Source: Puccinia triticina
Lineage: Eukaryota; Basidiomycota; Pucciniomycetes; Pucciniales; Pucciniaceae
NCBI RefSeq assembly: GCF_026914185.1
Contig: NC_070571.1
Location: 1,054,001-1,118,000, forward strand
Reading direction: 5' to 3'
DNA: 64,000 nt
Shown here: in pieces, positions 56,185 to 64,000 of the stretch
Numbering within the stretch: the first letter of the stretch is position 1
How the letters are laid out: each line of letters begins with the position of its first letter
Program-made: the position numbers and the translations under genes
Notes under the pieces: model-generated
The model's database searches: none
What the model was told of the DNA's origin: nothing
The model's input: only the letters and a program-made list of their open reading frames with translations

Positions 56185-57885
56185 ATGCCTTCAGAATTCA
56201 ATGAACAAAACGGGGCTGGGAATGAAGACAACAGGAATGATGCCTCTTCTGGTGTGGGTCCGGATGATAGTTGGATTTTGGCGGTTGTAGATGGATTAAT
56301 TCCCAAGTTTGGAGTCAATGGAAGCGCTTCTACAATGGAAACCGGTGTTGGTGGTCAGTGTATAGTTAAATTTGATTGGTTTTCTGCTTGCTGATAGATG
56401 GGTGCACTTACTAGCAGGAAGTGATGCCCAGGAGCCAAACCAGCCATCAAAACTGCCAGAGACTTCTCGATTGGATCCAAAGTTTGTGGTGGAGAATGCC
56501 CGGCGTGCAAGGGAGGAGGCAGAAGCAAATGAAGACCACCATCGAGCTGAAGAGAGGTTGAGGGGTATTGCGGGAAAACAGGCTCTGGCAGAACATTATC
56601 TCGTGGTATCCAAAGCTTTGTAAAGTTCTTTCTTGGAAATCCTGACAAACCTCAAGATTATCCGCCTGCGCCGACGCGTGAAGAAATCAAGGCCCAGTAC
56701 TGGGTGGACCAACGGACGGCTTCAATCAAAAGGGAACTCAATAGATTACGCCAGAGGCTCCAAGGGAAGACTCCTGCAGAGTTAGACTACTTCGTATCTC
56801 TGGCAGAGAAGGAAATCCGAAAGAACATCCAGTTGCCTTCTTTCATTCCCGCCGCTCAGAAGGGTAATCATAAAGGTCAACCTGTCAGCTCGCAAACTAA
56901 GGGTGATGTGGAGAGAGCTCTTGCTTTGGCCGGCATCTCAAGGCTCACTTTTGAATGGGAAATTAGCCACGGCGTTGTATCAACCTGGAACTCAACCATC
57001 TTAGAGGTGTTGGGAGGCAAGTCTGTTGAATGGCTTCGACGATCTATGCCAGTCACCGATGAACAGGCAGCCCAGGCGCCAGCAATAATCCAACGATGGG
57101 TCCGTACCAAGTCCCTCGAGATTCAACAATTCAAGAACATGAGCAGCAACACTTATAGTAAGATGAAGGACGAAAAGGCGAAAAAGGCGCAGTACCAAAG
57201 ATGGAAAAAGAAGGTAAGTTACAATTTTTTATTGCTAAATTTTGTTTTGTGTCCCTGTCTGATGAATTACAAATTTTGCATTGGCCGATGGATGTTCAAG
57301 ATAAGGGAAAACAGGTGCAAAATGGTCGACAAAGTCTTCCAAAAGAATGTCCAGCTGGTGCACATTGTTGAAAACAAGGACTGTGGCTCCGACATTGAAG
57401 ATGGCGAGCTGAACATGTTACCAGTAAGAATGTGTCCGAATTGGCGTAGTGGCGATCTCACTTCGGTACTCCACTGCCTTGACAAAATGGTGAAGGCACA
57501 GGTGCAGCACCACAAAACCATCAAAACCAACGAGAAGATCTACGGCCGCTCTAAGACAATTTTCAAGACTTTCAAAGGCGCAAGGGGGGTGCCCAGAGAT
57601 TTGCCTCAAGATTGCTATGATGACGCCTGGTGGGAAAAGTTGAGTCCATTCGAGCGGGAAACCATCTCAACAGTCAAATCATTTGGCCTCAAGGATATTA
57701 CGAAGAACCTTGAAACACACTGTCATGGTACAACTATAACGAGCGATTCAAATGCGGCATCTCGAAGTCCCACTCAGACCAAGAACAAGCGACAATTGGA
57801 AGACGATTCTGGGAATGCTGGTCCAAGTACGACGTCTGGGGAAGGTTCGGGTGAAAATGGAGGGAGAGGGATGAATGTGGATTAA
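56185..57885 (+). pseudogene. uncharacterised basic/coiled protein, possible accessory gene of the Tnp2 element, frameshifted
   Basis: Exon 1 is 56185-56353 and exon 2 starts at 56418. The frame is lost near 56613-56620 (VVSKAL then stop), while the next frame continues as FFLGNPDKPQDY and stays open to 57885. A single missing base explains this. The long part (about 410 residues) is rich in Lys, Arg and Glu, probably helical (RELNRLRQRLQGKT), with a possible 87-nt intron at 57214-57300, and a Ser/Gly-rich tail. CACTA elements often carry a second gene for a DNA-binding protein downstream of the transposase; this position fits, but no homology was recognised. Confidence 0.5.
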
Positions 57886-58067
57886 ATTGACTTCTCTTTA
57901 TGCTTATTTTCCATATGCTTTTGACTATCCATTTTCCCTTAGTCAAAATTGGAGATAGTTGGGGTACTTTGTGCCAATATGAAATCATACTCTCCTGTGT
58001 GCCAACCGGATTGTATGTTTGAGTTCCACTCTGCTGGAGTAGGGCCAAAAAGAGGATTGTCCTTATT

Positions 58068-58103
58068 TGTCACTCTCATGTACGCGCGTACATAGCAGTG
58101 ACA
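58068..58103. repeat. 36-bp palindrome, copy 1
   Basis: TGTCACT at the left and AGTGACA at the right enclose the perfect core ATGTACGCGCGTACAT (58078-58093). Copies 2 and 3 are at 58202 and 63043. Confidence 0.8.
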
Positions 58104-58201
58104 TAGCCCTCTAATGCAATCATAGCAAAAAAATGACATGCGAGGCAGTCTGCATGTAGATCTTCATGTAGCGGGTGAAATTTCATGTTACATTTGCATG
58201 A

Positions 58202-58236
58202 TGTCACCCTGATGTACGCGCGTACAAAAGGGTGAC
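58202..58236. repeat. 35-bp palindrome, copy 2
   Basis: TGTCACCCTG and AAGGGTGAC enclose ATGTACGCGCGTACA. The outer arm differs from copy 1 (CACCC instead of CACT), but both sides changed together, so the pairing is kept. Confidence 0.75.
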
Positions 58237-58785
58237 TCAAGTTCATACACACTTCAGATGGACTTCCAGTACACATATCACCCATTTCCTCTTCTAAACC
58301 CACATATATTGTTGTCAGTACCACATGCTTTCCTGAGAAATCTCTTTGTAAGTATGTGCTTACGTTTGGAATTCCATGATTTGCTGTATCTTTTGAGAGT
58401 ACAACAGTTTCATGGTTGGCTAATGACGAGATAATCCACTACTCTGTAAACAGAAAGTCACGTGATATTCCAGTTCTGACCTCCTCTTTGAATAAGCATG
58501 CATATTTCAGGCTGATCCGTTTTAGGCTAATGAGTACATAAGATTGGGAAGGGTTTGGCCATGCCAAACAAATACGTCTTTGTAGTTTATAACAAAGGTG
58601 GATTGTGGGTGAACAAAGGTTAGGTTAAAGGTTTTTCACACAATGGGAGTATTCTAGAACCGTGCACAAAGACTACATAAGAGCCTCCTTCCCAGCCCAT
58701 TCACCCCACATCAACCAAAAATCTCAACATCCTATCCTTCATTGTTCAAAATCCTCCTGATATCATTCTAAAATTTCACATCAAC

Positions 58786-61343
58786 ATGGAAAACAATCAG
58801 CCTGTTATTTCAAATGCGCCTTCCAACACCTCATCCTCTTTGGACCCATCTTTTCCACCGGGTGCTTTGACTCCCCCCCCCAAGTATGTTATTGCCAGCT
58901 TTCAGATAATCACCCGCTCTCTATGTACATCTAATTCACTTGCTTCTTTCCATAGGTCAAAATGTCATTGAAGCAAACTTTCCATCCAAGACTCTACCGG
59001 CCCCCACGTTCGAAGAGTTTGCAATCAGAAAAGACGACCCTGGTGCACCTCTCCCACTGAATCCCGATGAACCCATCCTTGACAATGAAATCCAGCAAAT
59101 TACAGCAGAAGAATTTGGCTACACGATCCAAGCCGCCGAGGAGGCTGCTAAACATCTTGCCAAACTCAAGCTCCCCCGAAGTTGGAAGAAACAGGTGGAT
59201 GAACTTTCTCATTCCATCAACAGCACCAAGCGCAGTAAGTCATCTAGTTCCAGATTTCCCCCTCCCAAAACAACTTCGTGGTGAATTTCTTACTGACATC
59301 ATTTTATAGCATGGGAGGAAACTGGTGAAATTCCAGATGACAAAGCCATTAAGATAAAAACCGGTAAATCCAGTTCCAACTCACCAAAAACATCGAAAGG
59401 ATCCAGCAAGCCCCCCAAGAAACGCGCCAGGAAAGCGAACTCCTCCAAGCAAGTCGATCTGTTGGTCAAAAAAAATAACACGTCAACACTCACCACCCCA
59501 TTGCAACCGATACCACCTTCAAACTCGCCAAACCCATCCCAAATTCCGGTCTGCAAAGATTCTCGAGTTGAACATTGTACTCCCGAAGATCCTCATTCCC
59601 CAGATCTTCCCATCCAGAGCACCACCACCGATTCAGGCAACGCGGTCAACTCAATCGATCCAGGAGCTTCTCCGGCTCCTGTAATAACTTCCAATCCCCT
59701 AGAACTTGCTCCTATTGACCAAAACCCTGCACCAAAATCAACTGCCAAAGATCCCCCCAGTATTTCCCCATCGAATGCCATGGAGAACAATGATCAACAA
59801 CCAGCCCTTTCCAAAAACAATCAACCTGCTGCTTCCCACCCTCACCAAAATAGCTCCACCTCAGAAACTCAAAATTCAACCAAATCAATCCCTTCTAACC
59901 AAAACCCTGGCCCAACGACCTCTTCAGGTCAACCAAATCAAACTGGCATCGGCCCACAGAACCGATTTTCCACCAACCCCCCCTCAAAATCGCCTGCTCG
60001 GCTACTTACCATTCTCAAGTCTGACGATGTGCGAATTGAAGTGGTTCGCATCCACCGCGAGTTTGATGGAGCCAAGCCTTCCTGGCAAAAGTACCAAACA
60101 ACCTGGGCGTCCCTTACTCTCCTGGTCCAATTCCGAGCACAGTCAATGCAGACATCAGTTCCATCCAACCCTGAATTTCGCTTCCAACGCACCTCCTGCT
60201 CATATGCTTCGTGGATCAAAACCATAAGCTCTTTGTGCAAGTACTCCATCATTATATCATAATTCCTCTTAGAAATCATTCTACGACTAACTTTATAACC
60301 ATTTATTTTATGTAGCAACAGAGTTCTTGTCACCATCTTCCAACAAACAATGGTACTGCCCTGATGTTATCGACTTTCCCCTGCTTTCTACCTTTGGAAA
60401 CAAAGATATCCCTCCCCAATCCTATATATCAACAGCTGCCAAAACCCCTCATCCGGAGTCAACCCTAGTCCGCTTTCTCTATCGCCTTCTACACCCTGCT
60501 CAAACTTCAATCTCTGATTGGGCCAAGCTGGTTGCAGCCTCTGTTGAACTCATGGCCAATAGTCTTTATGTCCCACCTGCACCCACCGCCGTACACGATG
60601 AAGACCAACTCATTCAAGGTGTGCAAGTACTTCAACATATCGAGGCCATCAAAAATTCTTCCTCAAGCTTTGACACTGTGGAAGACAACCCTGGCGAAGA
60701 CTCTCAACCTACTCAACGTTCTCATTCCGTTGATGTTCTTCACGAATTTTGAAATTCAATTCTTGATGTCTTATCAGCATATGTTATCTTCCAAACCCAT
60801 GCACTGAGCGAACCACCATTGACGGATGCGCAGAAGAAGACCAATTCACGCAACCTTTGCACGACCACTCGGAACCCATCTGGCACTGTTATTACCTCTG
60901 AAAACAAATCGTTGGACTTGGCGAACATTCGAGCTGAATCAAACCGTCAACTCCAATCATACCATCACCGCCAGAACTACCAGCCATTGATTTTCTTTGT
61001 CCTTGCTGGAGTTTGGGGCCTTTTTCTAGCGTCCAGAAACCATCGCCATGCTTCCACAATTGATTGCATTTCATTCAATCAGGCAATTACGGTAATTAAA
61101 CAACACTCAACTGCGTCACACACGCCTGAGGAACCCATATGGAAGAACCTCTCAGCTTATATCGTCAAAATCTTTGCACCTGTCTTTTGCTTGCCAAACA
61201 AAATATCCCACCTTGAAAAGACACCAACTCAATATGAGATTGCTGAAGCGATCACTATGGATTTTCTTAATCACTGGCGTGAAATCCAGCCCACTTCCCC
61301 GTTTCTTATTCCTCATTCATCACATCAAATTCAAGAAAGTTGA
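58786..61343 (+). pseudogene. degraded multi-exon gene of unknown family
   Basis: Exon 1 starts at 58786 (MENNQPVISNAPSNTSSS). Later exons begin at about 58958, 59311 and 60316. They read as a helical acidic segment (EEFGYTIQAAEEAAKHLAK), a basic patch (KPPKKRARKA), a long Pro/Ser/Asn/Thr-rich region, and a C-terminal part (PARLLTILKSDDVRIEVVR, then SDWAKLVAASVELMANS, then TPTQYEIAEAITMDFLNHW). The junction after exon 1 is out of phase by one base, next to a C9 run at 58873-58881. The exon ending near 60240 also does not join in phase, and a TGA interrupts the frame at 60750-60752. It is therefore probably inactive. Unknown function; the composition suggests a mainly disordered nuclear protein. 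Confidence 0.45.
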
Positions 61344-61905
61344 TTCTCAAAGCGTGTACATAGACAAGAGCTTATCTCTTTTTGCTAGACAAATCAATAC
61401 TCTTGACTGCCTTTTTCCCAAATTTTACGTGTTTATCTTCTTGTGATTTGTACATGGGGGGAGTATTGAGCTTCTCACCCATTCACACCAAAATTCAGAT
61501 ATACTTTCTAACACGGTGAAATGTGGATCATATGCAAACACACTGCAGAGCCAGCTTTGGCACGCATAGAACACATGAATTGAGGAATGAAGAGATGAAA
61601 ATCAGGATAAGATTTCATGAGTCATACTATCCATTGACATGCCCGTTGGAATTTTTGATACATTTATTGTGTGAGACAAAAAAGAAGTGGTGTAAAATTG
61701 AGTTAGGTCCGCTTGTGTCAATTTTTTTTTGTTTTTCTTTCTTCTTAAGGCAACAGGGAGCCTCAAATCCTTCACTTTCAGCTGGAACCACTTCTTTGGA
61801 GCACCCCTTAAGCCATATTTTGATATTTCAGATCGACCAAGTTTCACCGCACACTCAACCTAACAAAAGCTCCAAAAATCTGTCAGGAAATGTCATGTGT
61901 GTCAC
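61344..61905. other. intergenic region between convergent genes
   Basis: AT-rich, with a T9 run near 61725. No gene was recognised. Confidence 0.4.
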
Positions 61906-62576
61906 CTGAAAAATCATGATATTGAACCACACGTACACCTACAGCAAGTAAACCACCAAGACTTGGGACTCGCGATGCCATGCCCCCAAACCGAATGGAA
62001 TCGCCAGCGCTAATTGTCTGAAAAGTTTGAAGTGCCTGACGACTGAGTGAAGCCAGTTTGATACAGCCAGATTGGGACTGAAAAAGGACATTGAATAGAC
62101 ATTTTTTAAGCGTATAATTTCTCCTCTGAAACTATTTATTAATTCTAGAGGGAAATTCATACCTGCTTCATGGTCCCATCAACTACCTTAATGTGAGTCA
62201 CACACTCCCGAATTGGATGCCACTCCACCTTTGCCACTCGAGCCGTCCCAAATACTTGTGCATTTTCATATTTGTATAATCCGGGAAGTTGCCCCTGGTG
62301 TACATACCAGTCTAACATCTCTACTTTAATTGTTGGTTGGTCTGAATCAGGACATATGGTTAATTTTCCGCAAAAGAATACCTGGCTAGAACTATCATTG
62401 AGGATGGGATGATTAGCTGCATCCAACGACTTGAGAACAATGTGATATTCTTGATAGCTATTGTTGCGGTAGGGAAGATGAAATAAGGCTATAGGGGTTT
62501 GCATATGAATCTCTAGCCCATCACTGTGTATACTACGCTTGTTTGAAAGAAGTACATTTGCTGCAATTTCAATCAT
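61906..62576 (-). CDS. partial gene of unknown function, two exons visible
   Basis: Exon 62576-62163 is joined in phase to 62077-61906 (GTATGA donor, TTTCAG acceptor). About 195 residues result, alternating beta-type hydrophobic segments (VFFCGKLTI, TIKVEMLDWYVHQG, YENAQVFGTARVAKVEWH, AGDSIRFGGMASRVP). This pattern would suit an OB-fold or similar beta-barrel, but no motif proves it. The Met at 62576 may not be the true start, and a GTGACA donor at 61905 suggests at least one more exon. No internal stops. It lies tail to tail with the degraded gene at 58786. Confidence 0.45.
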
Positions 62577-63644
62577 TCTGTTGATAAATTGAGCTGATTA
62601 ATATGAGAGCTAGTGAAGTGCTCGGGGACACCAAGAGCAAGGGAGGTATGAGAAAAAACAGACCCAACCACCTCAAGGGTTGATTCATCTTATGGCCCAC
62701 ATGTGTGATGGGTCTGGCAGTGATCCTTTTCGGTGGTTTGAGCCAACAAAGGCAACACTTCTTCTCAGGCCTTCATGAATTTTTTAACATTAAAGATTAA
62801 TTGCGGGGACACCATTACATACGGTAGTTACTTTAGTGGTATTCACAGGTGCCTTTGTCCTTCACCGTTGGTAGTTGGACCACCCCTTACAATCACCGTG
62901 GGTTTGGTCCTGAGGGTGTTTGTTTGTTTGTCTGTTTGTTTGTTTGTTTGAATTCGTTTTCAGCAATCCCCTTGTGAATTTATTCCCTTTCACTCTTCTA
63001 TTTGGACACACTTGGTCCCTTTCAGGCCTGACAACATGCCAGTGTCACTGCGATGTACGCGCGTACATGGTAGTGACATGAGTAGTCTTCTGCTTCTTGT
63101 CCCCTCCTCTGACCACAGACATGGGACCAATGCCCTATAATAAAGACTAACCAAATTGTATAAATTTATGCATTGTATCTGGACCAACAAAAAAGGCAAC
63201 AGTACCAAATGTTTTTGTTGTCAATGGCATTGGTCCCAATCCCGTTGGAGACCCCAGTCCCTGGCTTCTGCCAAGCTCTGATCCAAACATTCAATCTATA
63301 GTAAAAAAACTTCTCCATAATTCATTATCTTCTGAAAATTGTGTTGACAAAATTCCAACCTTGTAATTAAGTTGCATCTCAAAGAAAATTTCACAAGTGT
63401 TCAAACTAAATCTTGGAAGTAAAATTAGATTATTTGTTTTCTGAATGCTTCTCTGAAGGCATACGAATAGAAATTTGGATGGAAATCACCTATCTTTGAT
63501 GCATCCACAACACTTACAATATTTCAAGATATTTATCAACCCATTTTATTAGTGGTTGCATTTCTTCAATGTAAAGTGCGATGTAGGTCTTCCCTGCAGA
63601 TCCTAGTTGTGTCCTGCATTCCGATTCTGTGAGACTTTTTACAT
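62577..63644. other. intergenic region with palindrome copy 3
   Basis: It contains a (GTTT)n tract at about 62920-62950 and the palindrome at 63043-63078. No gene was recognised. Confidence 0.4.
63043..63078. repeat. 36-bp palindrome, copy 3
   Basis: TGTCACT and AGTGACA enclose GATGTACGCGCGTACAT, as in copy 1. It lies about 5 kb from copy 1. Confidence 0.8.
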
Positions 63645-63860
63645 GTGGTGCACCTGACCAAAAATAATCCGCCGCCAGCAGAAATTGTTAATATTATCAT
63701 CTCCCCCACATTAGAACAACTAAACTGGCCTTCAAATTACGTTGAATTTTATCACCATGGTTATGTCTCAAGGCTCAATGTATCCACCCAATTCCACCTC
63801 ATCTCCTGGTCCGAACCCTCCACAGTTGAAATCATCCAGCCCAGGTTCACTAATTATGCG

Positions 63861-63891
<31 letters not shown>

Positions 63892-64000
63892 TGATGAGAA
63901 ATAGGCAATTGCTTGGCATTAGTCATTACTCTTTTAACTTTGGCTGTTTATTTTAATACCCAGAAAGATAGCACAGATGTTTTCGCCCCAGATCAACAGC
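63645..64000. other. window end with a G27 homopolymer
   Basis: A weak plus-strand open stretch (63645-63956) reads across a run of 27 G at 63865-63891, so its last third is meaningless. The part before the run (EQLNWPSNYVEFYHHGYVS) could be a coding fragment, but nothing else supports it. Confidence 0.4.

Larger units (their letters stand above)
57886..58785. other. intergenic region with two palindromic motifs
   Basis: Apart from the palindromes at 58068 and 58202 there is only AT-rich sequence. A C-rich stretch before 58786 (CCCAGCCCATTCACCCCACATC) resembles a fungal mRNA leader for the following gene. Confidence 0.4.

Noticed and set aside
63645..63956. 103-codon plus-strand frame at the window end
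   Set aside because: It runs through a G27 homopolymer and shows no conserved feature; only the part before the run might be coding.

Overview
This window looks like nuclear DNA of a basidiomycete, most likely a rust fungus (Pucciniales). The reasons are genes split by many short introns (about 45-120 nt, GT-AG with at least one apparent GC-AG), fungal housekeeping genes, and intergenic space crowded with nested, mostly non-autonomous transposons. The species cannot be named from sequence alone.

The gene-bearing left third (about 1-21 kb) holds the 3' end of an unidentified gene (1-583, +), a TRP-like/FLC-type membrane protein (1050-4633, -), a KHDC4/BLOM7-like KH-domain RNA-binding protein (4710-6753, -), a 39-residue secreted peptide gene with a TATA box (7493-7612, +), an RS/RGG-rich remnant (8685-8933, +), a five-zinc-knuckle AIR1/AIR2-like TRAMP subunit (11227-12309, +) and a complete seven-exon HUS1 checkpoint-clamp gene (19717-21105, +). 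A Harbinger-like element (9357-10708) and a hAT-like element (15436-16411) sit between them. The hAT-like element interrupts an open reading frame that resumes in frame behind it.

From 21 to 31 kb there is almost no intact coding sequence. A hAT-like element (23767-26616) contains a second hAT-like element and a palindromic MITE. Three arrays of inverted GATGAC/GTCATC modules, a tRNA-like remnant and small foldbacks fill the rest.

From 30.9 to 47.7 kb lies the main structure: a minus-strand MULE-type transposase gene (GCM/WRKY-like zinc-binding N-terminus, transposase core, USP-like cysteine peptidase C-terminus) split by three insertions. These are a 329-bp MITE, an 823-bp solo LTR, and a 12.27-kb CACTA-type foldback element with a TCC target duplication. 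The foldback element was itself invaded by a Ty3/gypsy retrotransposon (36241-43322). That retrotransposon lacks gag, protease and most of RT, but carries an antisense five-exon gene (39972-41348, -) with its own TATA box and four phase-0 introns. This is the most unusual feature of the window.

The right end (48-64 kb) holds a frameshifted, truncated SNF2-family ATPase (49.2-50.8 kb), an apparently intact Tnp2-type (CACTA/EnSpm) transposase gene (52483-55749), a frameshifted companion gene (56185-57885), a second degraded multi-exon gene (58786-61343), a minus-strand gene of unknown function (61906-62576) and three copies of a 35-36-bp palindrome centred on a GTACGCGCGTAC core.
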